A stretch of DNA of 64,000 bases from Acrocarpospora corrugata (GCF_009687845.1 NZ_BLAD01000081.1:1-64000), one strand, 5' to 3'. Positions 16,148 to 24,974 are shown, counted from the stretch's first letter. The notes: generated by a model from the letters alone, not told the origin. Translations and numbers: made by a program.

Positions 16148-16729
16148 CTAAGCGAGGTAAGGGCGCTTGGCGCGGGCGTCCCGCAGCGCGTGCGCCCACC
16201 AGGTCAGTTGATCCAGGGTCGTGTTGAGTGCGGCGTTGCAGCTCGCCGTCGGTTTGGGCCAGCTTCCGTCGGCCGCGAACAGCTCCCAGTAGCAGGGCAG
16301 CGAGACTCCGTCCCGGATGGGCACCGCGTGCAGTTCGCTGTACACCTGCCGGAGTTGGTCGGTGGCGTGGCGTCCGCCGGACTCCCGGCCGTAGGAGATG
16401 AAGGCGACCGGTTTGGCGTGCCACTCCGTGTAGAACCAGTCGATCGCCGTTTTGAGCGGAGCCGGGAAGCTTCGGTTGTATTCGGGGGTCACCACCACGA
16501 AGGCGTCGGCGGCGGCCAGGCGGGGCGCCAGCAGCAGGACCGGGCCGGGAAGCGGATCGTCCTGGTCGCCGAGAGCCGCCGGCAGGGCGGTTTCGGCCAG
16601 GTCGACCACATCCAGCGCCAGGTCCTCGCGCCGCCGGGCCCGGGACACCAGCCAGTCGGCCACGGTGGGACCGAACCGCCCGGTCCGGGTGCTTCCCACG
16701 ATGACCGCGATTCTCAGCTTCTCCGACAT
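16148..16729 (-). CDS. NADPH-dependent FMN reductase
   Basis: 193-residue flavodoxin-like reductase. LRIAVIVGSTRTGRFGPTVADWL is the FMN phosphate loop (GSTRxGR), and VVTPEYNRSFPAPLKTAIDWFYTEWHAKPVAFISYG is the hallmark PEYNxSxPxxLKxxID...GxxxYG motif of this family, which reduces flavin or quinones with NAD(P)H. ATG 16729 has GGAGG 8-9 bases upstream; the longer frame runs into the divergent SARP gene. It starts a three-gene operon with a RibD-like reductase and a serine hydrolase. The divergent regulator at 16839 is a likely controller. Confidence 0.9.
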   Translation of the reverse strand: MSEKLRIAVIVGSTRTGRFGPTVADWLVSRARRREDLALDVVDLAETALPAALGDQDDPLPGPVLLLAPRLAAADAFVVVTPEYNRSFPAPLKTAIDWFYTEWHAKPVAFISYGRESGGRHATDQLRQVYSELHAVPIRDGVSLPCYWELFAADGSWPKPTASCNAALNTTLDQLTWWAHALRDARAKRPYLA

Positions 16730-16838
16730 TTTCCGCCTCCTTTCTGGCACGACCCACGTTGCCAGGGACGGCTTACGGACCCCTTCCCGTCCTCTTACGG
16801 TCGGGCATGAGACGGCGTAACCAGCTAGCGTGGCGTTT

Positions 16839-19800
16839 ATGCGCTTTGGGGTGCTGGGGCCGCTCGCGGTGTGGACGGCGGACGGCCGCGCGGTCACGAT
16901 CCCCGGTCTGAAGGTTCGCGCCCTCCTCGCCGACCTGCTCGTCCACGAAGGCCGGACGGTGTCGGTGGACCGCCTGGTCGACGACCTGTGGGGGGACGAC
17001 GCCCCGGCGAACCCGGCGGGGGCGCTTCAGGTCAAGGTCTCCCAGCTCCGCCGCGCTCTGGACGAAGCCGAACCAGGCGCCCGCGAACTGGTCGTTTCCC
17101 ATTCGCCGGGCTATGCCCTCCGTACCGGCCTGGAAACGGTCGACGCCGCACGCTTCACCCAACTCACCACCCAAGCCCAGGACAGCGCCGACCCGCGCAC
17201 GGTCGTCGCCCTGCTCGGCGACGCCCTCGCCCTCTGGCGCGGTACGGCTTTCGCCGACTTCGCCGACGACGAGTTCACCCGGCCCGCCATCGCCCGCCTC
17301 GACGAGCAGCGCCTGGCCGCGCTCGAACAGTGGGCGGAAGCCCGGCTCGAACTGGGCGAACACAGCTTGCTGGCCGGTGAACTGGCCGACCTGACCGCCC
17401 GCCACCCGCTCAGGGAACGCCTGCGCGCCGCCCACATCCGCGCCCTTTATATGGCCGGACGCCAGAGCGAGGCGCTCGCCGACTACGCCGATCTGCGCGA
17501 CCGGCTGGCCGACGAACTCGGCCTGGACCCCAGCCCCGAGCTGGTCGCCCTGCACCAGGCCATCCTGAACCAGGATCCGGCGCTCAGCACGGTCCCCGGA
17601 ATCCGCACGAACCTGCCCGAACCCCTGAGCGACCTCATCGGCCGGGAGAATGCGGTCACCGAGGTCAGCACCCTGCTGGAGAAGGCCAGACTGGTCACCC
17701 TGACCGGCTCGGGCGGCGTGGGCAAAACGCGCCTGGCGCTGGAGACCGCGCGCGGAATGGCCTTCCCCGACGGCGTCTGGCTGGTGGAGCTGGCCGCGCT
17801 CAACGGCTCCTGCACGGCCGAGGCGATCATGGCCGCGCTGGAGATCCACGACAGCTCCGGCGAGCCGCAGGACCGGCTGATCGGCGCACTGCGCGCCCGC
17901 AACCTGCTGCTCGTTCTCGACAATTGCGAACACGTCATCGACGACGTCGCGAAACTCGCCGATGCCCTACTCCGGGCGGCACCGCAGGTACGCATCCTGG
18001 CCACCAGCCAGGAAGCCCTGTCCCTGCCGGGCGAATCCGTGTGGAGCGTGCCCCCGCTGGACGTTCCCTCCCCAACCGCCGACCTGGCCGCCCTCGACCA
18101 GTCCAGCGCGGTCCGGCTGTTCGTGGCCCGTGCCACGGCCGCCGCCCGAGATTTCACCCTTGACACCGACACCGCCCCCGCGGTCGCGATGCTGTGCCGC
18201 CGCCTCGACGGGATCCCGCTGGCCCTGGAACTGGCCGCCACCCGCGTCCGCGCGCTCGGCGTGCACGGTCTGGTCGCCCGCCTCGACGACCGGTTCCGGC
18301 TGCTGGCCACCGGCCACCGCGGCGCGCCGCCCCGCCAGCAGACGCTCACCGCCATGATCGACTGGAGCTGGGAGCTCCTCACCGACCCCGAGCGGATCGT
18401 CCTGCGGCGCCTGGCCATCCACGCCGACGGCTGCACTCTCGAAGCCGCCGAAGCCGTCTGCGCCACCCCCGATGTCCTCGACCTGCTCCCCCGCCTGGTC
18501 GACCGCTCCCTGGTCGCCGTCGCCCACGGCCCCGACGGCCCGCGCTACCGTTTGCTCGAATCGGTCGCCGCGTACTGCGTGGACCGCATGCGCGAAGCAG
18601 ACGAATACCCCGAACTCCAGGCCCGCCACCGCGCGTACTACACCGACCTCGCCGAACAGGCCCAGCCTCACCTCTACGGCCCGGCCCAGCGCGACTGGCT
18701 CCGCCGCCTCGACGCCGAAGCCGCCAACTTCCGCACAGCGGTCAACCTCCGCCTGGTCAACGCCCTGACCTGGTACTGGTTCCTGCGCGGCCGCCTCACC
18801 GAAGCCCGCCGCTCCCTCGAAACCGCCCTCGCCCAGCCCGGTACGGCTCCCGCCGCCGACCGCGCCGCCGCCCGCGCCTGGCAGGCCGGCATCGCCCTCC
18901 TGCACGGCGACGTCGCCGACAAGACCGCCCGCCGCGAAGCCGCCCTGAAGCTCTTCGACACCGCCGACGATCCCGCGCGCCGGGCCAGAGCCCAGTGGTT
19001 CCTCGCCTACACCGGCTCCGACACCGGCGACCTCACCGCCGGCGCCGACCTGCTCGACCAGGCCCTCGCGACCTTCCGCGAACTCGGCGACCGCTGGGGC
19101 GAGGCGGCCGTCCTGAGCACCCAGGCCAAACTCGCCCACGTCCGCGGCGACCTGGCCGCCCTCGGCACGGCCGCCGAGCGCAGCAACGCGATCTTCAGCG
19201 AGCTGGGGGAGCGCTGGGGCCAACTGGAGGCCACCGGCTGGCTCGGCGCGCACGCCGAACTGGCCGGCGACTACGACGAGGCCGAACGCCGGCAACGCGA
19301 CGGCCTGGCGATGGCCGAGGAACTCGGGCTGTGGGCGGAGGTGTCGACCAGGCTGTCATGGCTCGGCTGGATCGCCCTGCAACGCGGCGACTATGCGCAA
19401 TCGCGGCTTTTCTCCGAACGCGCGCTCCGGCTCGCCACCGAACAGGCCCACCTGCCCGGCCTGGTGTTCGCCGAGCTGACCCTCGGCTTCGCCGCCCGCA
19501 AGGACGGTCTCATCGCGCTGGCCGAAACCCATCTCACCAGCGTCCTGCGGCGCACGGCCCCGATCGACGAGGCCAACCCGCCGCCGCATCTGCCGATGGT
19601 GCTGGCCGAACTCGGCTTCGCCGCCGAACAGCGCGGCGCCGTGGCCGAGGCCGTCGACCTGCACCGGCGGGCGTTCACGACCGCGCTCACCTTCGACGCG
19701 CCCCGAGGCCACGCCCTCGCCGCCGAGGGTCTGGCGGGCGCGTTCGCGTTCGCGGCCGATCATGGTCAGGCCGCGCGGCTGCTCGGCGCGGCAGCGCGGC

Positions 19801-19988
19801 TCCGTACCGAGAAGGCGCTGCCGCTGGCCCCCGCCGAGCGCCGCGACGTCGACCGCATCGCCGCCGCAACCCGCGCAGCTCTGGGCGATACGCTCTTCAA
19901 GGCCGAGTTCAACCGGGGCGCCGAACAGCCCCTTGGATTGAACCCCCCTACGGGGTCTCGCGTACCTCCCGGGGAGGAGGCTGGATGA
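16839..19988 (+). CDS. SARP/AfsR-type regulator with NB-ARC and TPR domains
   Basis: 1049-residue large SARP. Residues 1-90 form the winged-helix Trans_reg_C domain (MRFGVLGPLAVWTADGRAVT), about 97-240 the BTAD, about 262-580 an AAA/NB-ARC ATPase with Walker A GSGGVGKTRLALE and LLLVLDNCEHV as Walker B, and about 650-1030 TPR-like repeats. Such proteins activate nearby biosynthetic or stress genes. The conserved opening starts at ATG 16839, so GTG 16830 is not used. The stop overlaps the ATG of the DUF305 lipoprotein gene, implying coupling. It diverges from the FMN-reductase operon over about 110 bases. Confidence 0.93.
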   Translation: MRFGVLGPLAVWTADGRAVTIPGLKVRALLADLLVHEGRTVSVDRLVDDLWGDDAPANPAGALQVKVSQLRRALDEAEPGARELVVSHSPGYALRTGLETVDAARFTQLTTQAQDSADPRTVVALLGDALALWRGTAFADFADDEFTRPAIARLDEQRLAALEQWAEARLELGEHSLLAGELADLTARHPLRERLRAAHIRALYMAGRQSEALADYADLRDRLADELGLDPSPELVALHQAILNQDPALSTVPGIRTNLPEPLSDLIGRENAVTEVSTLLEKARLVTLTGSGGVGKTRLALETARGMAFPDGVWLVELAALNGSCTAEAIMAALEIHDSSGEPQDRLIGALRARNLLLVLDNCEHVIDDVAKLADALLRAAPQVRILATSQEALSLPGESVWSVPPLDVPSPTADLAALDQSSAVRLFVARATAAARDFTLDTDTAPAVAMLCRRLDGIPLALELAATRVRALGVHGLVARLDDRFRLLATGHRGAPPRQQTLTAMIDWSWELLTDPERIVLRRLAIHADGCTLEAAEAVCATPDVLDLLPRLVDRSLVAVAHGPDGPRYRLLESVAAYCVDRMREADEYPELQARHRAYYTDLAEQAQPHLYGPAQRDWLRRLDAEAANFRTAVNLRLVNALTWYWFLRGRLTEARRSLETALAQPGTAPAADRAAARAWQAGIALLHGDVADKTARREAALKLFDTADDPARRARAQWFLAYTGSDTGDLTAGADLLDQALATFRELGDRWGEAAVLSTQAKLAHVRGDLAALGTAAERSNAIFSELGERWGQLEATGWLGAHAELAGDYDEAERRQRDGLAMAEELGLWAEVSTRLSWLGWIALQRGDYAQSRLFSERALRLATEQAHLPGLVFAELTLGFAARKDGLIALAETHLTSVLRRTAPIDEANPPPHLPMVLAELGFAAEQRGAVAEAVDLHRRAFTTALTFDAPRGHALAAEGLAGAFAFAADHGQAARLLGAAARLRTEKALPLAPAERRDVDRIAAATRAALGDTLFKAEFNRGAEQPLGLNPPTGSRVPPGEEAG

Positions 19989-20494
19989 TGCGTTGGGCGA
20001 AGATTCTGGCGTTTGCAGCGTTCCTGGCAGTCGGGTGCTCGGGCACCGCCGACGCCGAAGACCCGGATGTACGTTTTTCGCTGGAGATGATCACTCATCA
20101 TCGCCAGACCCTGAAACTCGCTGACATGGTGAAAGGCCGCAGCACCGACACTTTCGTGACCGGCCTCGCCACCAAGCTCAGAACCGGCGAACGCACTGAG
20201 ATCGACGTAATGTCCAACTGGCTGACCATGTGGAACATGCCACTACCCAAAGGCGCGACCTACCAGATGACGGGCAGCGCGACCACGGCCGACTTCACCG
20301 CGCTGCAGAGCCGTACCGGCCCCGAATTCGACCAGATGTGGCTCACCACGCTCAGCAAACACCTGACCACCGGCGTGATGATGGCGCAGATCGTGGTCGC
20401 CACCGGCGACCACGCACCCACCGGTGACCTGGCCCGACGCATCGTCCGCGAGCAGCGCCAGGAGATCGCGGACATCGGCCAGCACCTCACCTGA
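19985..20494 (+). CDS. DUF305-domain lipoprotein
   Basis: 169-residue exported protein. The signal peptide ends with a lipobox (FLAVGC, Cys18 counting from ATG 19985). DUF305 landmarks follow: FSLEMITHHRQTLKLADMV, then MSNWLTMWNMPLP, and a second FDQMWLTTLSKHLTTGVMMAQ repeat in which the usual HH is reduced to a single His. DUF305 proteins are ferritin-like helical bundles, some linked to metal handling. ATG 19985 overlaps the SARP stop by four bases (ATGA) after GGAGGAGG, so translation is coupled to the regulator, an unusual pairing. Confidence 0.85.
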   Translation: MMRWAKILAFAAFLAVGCSGTADAEDPDVRFSLEMITHHRQTLKLADMVKGRSTDTFVTGLATKLRTGERTEIDVMSNWLTMWNMPLPKGATYQMTGSATTADFTALQSRTGPEFDQMWLTTLSKHLTTGVMMAQIVVATGDHAPTGDLARRIVREQRQEIADIGQHLT

Positions 20495-20505
20495 GGTTTC
20501 CACGT

Positions 20506-20949
20506 GTGCCTGCACCCGTTTCGCGGGTAGTGGCAGAACAGCGTGGAAAGGTGGCGAGGGATGTGTCAGGGATCCTGCTGAGTCTGGAGTTCGATCAGAG
20601 CGCAGTGGTGCAGATCCGCCATCTTGTCCAGCGATCCGGCCAATCAGCCGGTCTGAGCGGCGCCGTCCTCGAAGATTACGTGCTGGCCGTCCACGAGGCC
20701 GTGACCAACGCCATCAAGTACGGCAGAGGCCCTCGTAGTATCTCCATCTGGGAAGAATCCGGCTCGTTCTGCTCCGAAGTCCGGGACAGCGGCCCCGGCA
20801 TTCCGTACCAGACCCTGACAGCCACCGACCTCGCGGAACGCTCCATCCTCGGCGGGCGCGGCCTCTGGCTGATGCGCCGCCTCACCCGCACCACCATCCA
20901 GACCGGACCCGAGGGCACCACAGTCCGGCTCACCGCCCCGCTGCCCTAG
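20506..20949 (+). CDS. RsbW-like ATP-binding protein (anti-sigma factor kinase fold)
   Basis: 147-residue GHKL ATPase of the HATPase_c_2 type. The N box HEAVTNAIKYG, G1 box RDSGPGIP and G2 box GGRGLWLMRRL are intact. These small kinases bind sigma factors or phosphorylate STAS antagonists in actinomycetes. GTG 20506 is the first start; a start nearer the LLSLEFDQSAV strand (from GTG 20551) is possible. It lies 11 bases after the DUF305 gene on the same strand and might share its transcript. No antagonist or sigma gene is adjacent. Confidence 0.85.
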   Translation: MPAPVSRVVAEQRGKVARDVSGILLSLEFDQSAVVQIRHLVQRSGQSAGLSGAVLEDYVLAVHEAVTNAIKYGRGPRSISIWEESGSFCSEVRDSGPGIPYQTLTATDLAERSILGGRGLWLMRRLTRTTIQTGPEGTTVRLTAPLP

Positions 20950-21206
20950 GGTTCGCTGAGAGCTGAGTCTGCCAGGTACGGCATTCGCCCGAAACCTGTC
21001 CGAGTTCGGACGTGTTGGATGGGTTACCACCAGAAACAACATGGCCGCCGGCCCTCAACCGGGGTTCACTATCGCCAGATTAGGTACAACCGGTTATCAG
21101 GCGACCCCGGCCATGTACCGAACCCTTGCTAGGCTGGCGGGAACCTAGTTGGAACCGGGCGTTGTCTCACCCGGCTGGTGAGACCGTTGGGAAGTGGGGT
21201 CACACC

Positions 21207-21326
21207 ATGAAGAAGCTGCTCGTTCTGGCGCTTGTCGCTATTGGGGGGCTGCTGGTCTGGCGTAAGGTGCAGTCCGATCGCGCCGAGCTGGACCTGTGGA
21301 CTGAGGCGACAGGCAGCGAGAACTGA
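21207..21326 (+). CDS. DLW-39 family micro-protein
   Basis: 39-residue protein MKKLLVLALVAIGGLLVW followed by RKVQSDRAELDLWTEATGSE and a final Asn. One membrane helix (residues 3-18), a basic RK, and the DLW signature near the C-terminus. This is the conserved actinobacterial DLW-39 family, normally found next to gyrA and tRNA-Ile/Ala close to the replication origin. Function is unknown. ATG 21207 follows GTGGGG. Here gyrA is not within 21 kb upstream, so the usual neighbourhood has been split. Confidence 0.9.
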   Translation: MKKLLVLALVAIGGLLVWRKVQSDRAELDLWTEATGSEN

Positions 21327-21374
21327 CGACCACCCCGGAGATGGGTTTTGCTTGATCGTGGCGAAGGTGCGGGT

Positions 21375-22076
21375 ATGACCCCCGTCAGGCTGGCCTGCCT
21401 GGACCTGGCGGGCACCACGATCGGCGACATCGCCATGGTGGAACGGGCGTTCGCCGAGGCGATCGCCACTCAGGGCATCGTCCCCGGGACCAGTGCGTAC
21501 GCGCGGGCCATGGTCCACGTTCACCGGTCCCGGGGCTGCCCCAAGATAGACGTCTTCCGCGGCATCTTCCCTGACAACGAAGCTCGAGCCCAGGCCGCCA
21601 ACTTGACCTTCGAGCGGTCGTACGAGGGGGCGATCGAGCGGACCGGCCTCGTTCCGCTGCCCGGAACCGTGGAGGCGCTGGAGAAGCTGCGCGCGGCCGA
21701 TGTTCAGATCGCGCTCATCACCGGGTTCAGCCGTGGCACTTTGAGCCGGATTCTGGGTGCGCTGGGGTGGCACGACAAGCTCAACCTGGCACTCTGCCCG
21801 GAGGACGCCGGTCGTGGCCGTCCTTTTCCGGATCTGGTGCTGACTGCGGTGCTGAAGCTGGGCATCGACGACATCCGCCAGGTCGCTGTGGCCGGTGATT
21901 CGGAAAGCGACATGCTGACCGCACGCCGGGCCGGCGCTTCTTTGATCGCCGGCGTTCTCACCGGGGTGCACAGTCGGGAACGTCTGCTCAGCGGTGGCGC
22001 CACCCACATCATCGACAGCATCGCCGACTTCCCGACGCTGATCCTCGGCCGTCAGGCCGTCCCCGCCATCTTCTAG
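21375..22076 (+). CDS. Phosphonatase-like HAD hydrolase
   Basis: 233-residue HAD-superfamily phosphatase of the PhnX-like type (TIGR03351). LACLDLAGTTIGD carries the nucleophile Asp in D-x-A-G-T-T, ALITGFSRGTL is motif II, and VAVAGDSESDMLTARRAGA is motif III/IV. The cap domain lacks the Schiff-base Lys expected of true phosphonoacetaldehyde hydrolases as far as I can see, so the substrate is open. ATG 21375 follows GAAGGTG. The stop overlaps the convergent RelE-type toxin gene by four bases. Confidence 0.85.
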   Translation: MTPVRLACLDLAGTTIGDIAMVERAFAEAIATQGIVPGTSAYARAMVHVHRSRGCPKIDVFRGIFPDNEARAQAANLTFERSYEGAIERTGLVPLPGTVEALEKLRAADVQIALITGFSRGTLSRILGALGWHDKLNLALCPEDAGRGRPFPDLVLTAVLKLGIDDIRQVAVAGDSESDMLTARRAGASLIAGVLTGVHSRERLLSGGATHIIDSIADFPTLILGRQAVPAIF

Positions 22077-22327
22077 TCCACCCAGACGATCCGCAGCACG
22101 AACACTTTGCGTTGATCTTCCAGGATGAGATAGGTCGCGAGCCCTTGGCGGCGGTCGCCAAAGGGGTGCGTCCGCATATTCACCTCAGGACGCTGACGGT
22201 TCGCCGGATCCCCGCTCCACGGGTGGAGTTCCAGGAGATCCCAGAGGGCGAGGAAAGCTCCGCGCGCCTCCGCCGGGAGTGCTGCGAGGTAGTCGAAGGC
22301 CTCCTCCAGGAGGTCGACGCTGTACAC
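22073..22327 (-). CDS. RelE/ParE-type toxin
   Basis: 84-residue small basic-acidic protein, VYSVDLLEEAFDYLAALPAE ... MRTHPFGDRRQGLATYLILE ... VFVLRIVWVD. Length and the strand pattern ending in RIVWVD match RelE/ParE-fold toxins (ribosome-dependent mRNase or gyrase poison). The GTG start at 22327 sits two bases beyond the stop of the upstream antitoxin gene, a standard antitoxin-toxin order. Which cellular target is hit cannot be told. The 3' end overlaps the convergent HAD gene by four bases. Confidence 0.8.
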   Translation of the reverse strand: MYSVDLLEEAFDYLAALPAEARGAFLALWDLLELHPWSGDPANRQRPEVNMRTHPFGDRRQGLATYLILEDQRKVFVLRIVWVD

Positions 22328-22329
22328 CT

Positions 22330-22722
22330 CTAGAGGCCCAGCCTCGCTTCGACCTCGGCTCGCGAGAGCGCGGGCACGTCCTCGCCCTGGTTCAGCCGCC
22401 GTACCTGATCGAGCATCTTGCGGTGCGCGACGGGGTCCGCCGACAGCTGGGCCCACCGCGACCAGCGCTCGCTGAACTCCGTCAACGGCCCCAGATCCAG
22501 GCTCTCGGTCGCCTCAGCCATCAGGTGCCGGAACTCCCGGTCGAAGTCCCCCACATCCTCAGGAAGCAACGCATCCCGGATGGTACGGAGATTCTTCGGC
22601 AGGACGACACGAGAGGCATCAGACACCTCATGACCGACCGATTCAGCACGCTCCGCGCTCATGGTTTCAAGGTACCCGCCCCACCCAGGTTTGGTATCAC
22701 CTCCCGAAGGGCTATCGCTCAT
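22330..22722 (-). CDS. DUF6247-type antitoxin
   Basis: 130-residue acidic protein. The C-terminal half (LPEDVGDFDREFRHLMAEAT ... LTEFSERWSRWAQL ... RLNQGEDVPALSRAEVEARLGL) matches the DUF6247 family, seen upstream of RelE-like toxins in actinomycetes. The last helix would wrap the toxin; the N-terminal 25 residues are poorly ordered. ATG 22722 overlaps the PPOX gene end by 11 bases; ATG 22662 is the alternative start. It is followed two bases later by the toxin gene, so the pair forms a type II module. Confidence 0.75.
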   Translation of the reverse strand: MSDSPSGGDTKPGWGGYLETMSAERAESVGHEVSDASRVVLPKNLRTIRDALLPEDVGDFDREFRHLMAEATESLDLGPLTEFSERWSRWAQLSADPVAHRKMLDQVRRLNQGEDVPALSRAEVEARLGL

Positions 22723-23125
22723 AGGCCCAGCCCTGCCAGCGCTCCACACTGATCACGACAACTGGACCATCGGGACGGCGCTCTCGATACTGCCCATACC
22801 GTGCAGCCAGCCGGTCGATCCAGAGCTCCCGCACTCCCACGTCCTCAACGATCAACGCACGGCCGTCGGCCCTCGCCCACCAGAGCCGCGTCCAGTCATC
22901 CTCGTAGTGATCCACCAGCACGCAGACCCGCTCATTGCCCGCGATGTTCCGCAACCTGCGAAGGTCTGTCGTCCGCTTCGGCTTGTGATCGACGACGAAC
23001 GCCAGCGCGTCACCGTCGACCGCGAACACGATGGGCACCAGATGCGGCACCCCACCCTCACCCACGGTCCCCAACCGCGCCGACCGCGCCGTCACGAATC
23101 TGTCCCGAGCTGCCCCTTCGTCCAT
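22712..23125 (-). CDS. PPOX-class F420-dependent protein (TIGR03668 type)
   Basis: 137-residue split-barrel flavin/F420-binding protein. MDEGAARDRFVTARSARLGTVGEGGVPHLVPIVFAVDGDALAF is the conserved first half, KPKRTTDLRRLRNIAGNERVCVLVDHYEDDWTRLWWARADGRA the signature of the TIGR03668 subgroup (LWWVRADG). Such proteins bind deazaflavin and have unknown substrates. ATG 23125 begins the family start; the longer frame reaching 23239 is not family-like. It overlaps the antitoxin gene downstream by 11 bases, so all three minus-strand genes may share one transcript. Confidence 0.85.
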   Translation of the reverse strand: MDEGAARDRFVTARSARLGTVGEGGVPHLVPIVFAVDGDALAFVVDHKPKRTTDLRRLRNIAGNERVCVLVDHYEDDWTRLWWARADGRALIVEDVGVRELWIDRLAARYGQYRERRPDGPVVVISVERWQGWAYER

Positions 23126-23340
23126 ATGTCCGACGTACCCGTGAATACCAGATCCCCGCAGGCCCGGCCGCGCGGAACCATCAAGATCTACCTCGACCCT
23201 GACCGCGTTGGTGCGCGGCTCTCCCACCACCCGCCCCACGTTGCGATACCAAGTGGCGCGAGAGCCTAAGCTGTTGCTACGGTATATAAGCCAGACAGCC
23301 GTGTGATCACCGCATTCCCGCAGGTCACGGACTGTTTGTA

Positions 23341-23416
23341 GGGGCCTTAGCTCAGCTGGCAGAGCGCCTGCTTTGCAAGCAGGATGTCAGCGGTTCGAAT
23401 CCGCTAGGCTCCACCA
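23341..23416 (+). tRNA. tRNA-Ala (anticodon TGC)
   Basis: Full cloverleaf: acceptor GGGGCCT/AGGCTCC with one G-T pair, D arm with GCTC/GAGC, anticodon arm CCTGCTTTGCAAGCAGG with anticodon TGC, and T arm GCGGTTCGAATCCGC. Discriminator A is followed by an encoded CCA. This tRNA normally lies beside gyrA and DLW-39 near the origin and is a known integration site. Confidence 0.97.
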
Positions 23417-23422
23417 GCCAAA

Positions 23423-23454
23423 ACGCCCCGCTCTCGATCATGAGAACGGGGCGT
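23423..23454 (+). terminator. Terminator of tRNA-Ala
   Basis: ACGCCCCG at 23423 pairs with CGGGGCGT at 23447, extended by CTCTC/GAGA inside. It begins 7 bases after the tRNA. Confidence 0.7.
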
Positions 23455-23969
23455 GAGTGTTCTAACTGGGTGGCTAAGCCTGTCGCTCGTCGAAATGCGT
23501 GCCGGGGTGCGCCCGCCGATGGACTGATTCCATCTCCCCCAATCCTCCGACCCCTCCTTACTGCGCGGGTGCCGATAACCATGATCGGACTGTCTGAGAT
23601 AACGCCAATCGCGATCAGCATGGCCGCTTCATTTGCCGCTTGAGGTGCTCATTTAAGCCACCTTTCAGCGTTCTTCAGTGTGGCTCCATACGGTATGGCC
23701 CATGAAACAGGCCCTCGCGCTGACCGCGATCGTAACCATCTTTGCCGTGTTGGCACCCACCTCAATGGGCACGATTCTGCTACCGCGACGGCAGCGCGGC
23801 GTGTGCGAAACCGAACTGCTGCATGGTCGCCTAACCGCATCTTTCCTGCGGCTTTGGACGTTTTCACCACATCGACCCAACCGCGTTCACCGAGGCACTA
23901 CATCCGGGTGAGCGAGGTCCTGTCCTCCCGCCTGACCCCCGCCGGTGACATCGTCAGGGCACATCAAGG
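23455..23969. other. Non-coding stretch after tRNA-Ala
   Basis: About 515 bases without a supported gene. A 77-codon plus-strand frame at 23678 begins with a hydrophobic MKQALALTAIVTIFAVLA stretch but lacks a ribosome site and family resemblance. The position between tRNA-Ala and an integrase fragment fits leftover integrative-element DNA. Confidence 0.4.
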
Positions 23970-24178
23970 GGCGCATGGCCCCAACGCGCGGAACCGCTCG
24001 TCGTACATCCGATCTGCCAGCTCGTAGACCTGAGACGGTGAGAACCGGCCGGCTCCGGAGTGTGTTCGTTGTCCGTGCCCTTGATCCTGCATGGGTTGCG
24101 AGGAATTAGCTCGTCCTCTTCGGCTGCGGTCGTCAGAACGGCTCGCAGCAGCCGGTAGGCCTTTGTTGCCGTCAAGGC
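23970..24178 (-). pseudogene. Tyrosine integrase fragment (core region)
   Basis: Minus strand reads ALTATKAYRLLRAVLTTAAE with EDELIPRNPCRIKG behind it (24178-24050), then in a shifted frame SQVYELADRMYDERFRAL (about 24040-23970). These are consecutive pieces of the arm-binding/core junction of actinobacterial phage or ICE integrases (…LRAILTTAVEDGLIPRNPC…). A frameshift near 24048 and loss of the catalytic C-terminal half make it dead. It points at the tRNA-Ala 550 bases away. Confidence 0.8.
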
Positions 24179-24205
24179 GCCGGCCCTGCGCGCCGCCGCG
24201 CGGGC

Positions 24206-24259
24206 GGCAACCCTGGCAACCCTGGCAACCCTGGCAACCCTGGCCGCCCTGGCCGCCCT
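24206..24259. repeat. 9-bp tandem repeat
   Basis: GGCAACCCT occurs four times, followed by two GGCCGCCCT variants. It encodes Gly-Asn-Pro on the plus strand but lies in no supported gene. Confidence 0.85.
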
Positions 24260-24413
24260 CCCCGCCGGGCATGCTGCCTGGGGGCCGGTCCCGGCGGGAG
24301 CGGCCATGGCGTACCGCACCCTCCACGGGATCCGCGTTCTCGGAACGCTAGCCGTAGTCAGGCATGCGCCCCAGATCTATCCTTGCGCCGTGGACGCGAT
24401 CAAACGGGTTGTC

Positions 24414-24668
24414 ATGGCTGTCGTTCGGTGGGTGAAGTCTGATCTCGACCGGTCCAATCGGACCAGTCCCAGCGCTGCGAGGGAAGCAATCAAGCGTCAT
24501 CCGCGCGCCTTCTTACGCTCCCTTGTGCAGGCAATGGGATTAGCTATTGCGATCACCGCAGCCTTTTGGCTGGCTGGCGGAGCCGACCTCGTATGGAGAT
24601 TTATCGGCGTCCCTATCTTTTTGTTGGCGGTTTCATGGCGCCAGCGGTCCACCACCTCACGAAGCTGA
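24414..24668 (+). CDS. Hypothetical small membrane protein
   Basis: 84-residue frame with an amphipathic basic start (MAVVRWVKSDLDRSNRTSPS) and two hydrophobic stretches at about residues 35-50 and 56-69. No family is recognised. ATG 24414 is one choice; GTG 24390 is another, and no strong ribosome site decides. It lies between two integrase fragments, so it may be cargo or chance. Low confidence. Confidence 0.35.
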   Translation: MAVVRWVKSDLDRSNRTSPSAAREAIKRHPRAFLRSLVQAMGLAIAITAAFWLAGGADLVWRFIGVPIFLLAVSWRQRSTTSRS

Positions 24669-24869
24669 ACCGTGCCCCGACCAGCCCTGCAGCAGACCCT
24701 GAAGATCGGTAACCAACTCCAGAACCCCGCACCACGCCATCGATCCCAAGCGATCACCCATGACCCCTTCGGGCGGGTCGACGGCAGATGGGATGAGCAG
24801 GTGGGGAGTTGTGCTGCCGCACGCGGAACGCCAGGTCGCGGGCGTGAACGCCGTGCCATTAGCGTGCCA

Positions 24870-24974
24870 TTAAGGGCCGGTGGCAACCAGCGCGCCAGCC
24901 AGGCCGTCATCGTCGTCATCCTGATCTTCACGTTCGGCCTCCACACGAGCACTCAGGGCATCCGCGATCTCGTG
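24870..24974 (-). pseudogene. Tyrosine integrase fragment (C-terminal tail)
   Basis: Minus strand reads HEIADALSARVEAEREDQ, then DDDDGLAGALVATGP and a stop at 24870. This acidic tail after IADALSARVE is characteristic of the very end of actinobacterial site-specific integrases. The following WHANGT text after the stop is also typical of the region downstream of such genes. It lies upstream of the core fragment at 24.1 kb in reading direction, so it must come from a different integrase copy or a rearrangement. Confidence 0.7.

Noticed and set aside
23352-23621. Minus-strand frame reading VEPSGFEPLTSCLQSRR across tRNA-Ala
   Set aside because: This peptide is a well-known artefact of translating tRNA genes on the opposite strand.
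23678-23911. 77-codon frame with hydrophobic start after tRNA-Ala
   Set aside because: No ribosome site, no family resemblance, lies in element debris.
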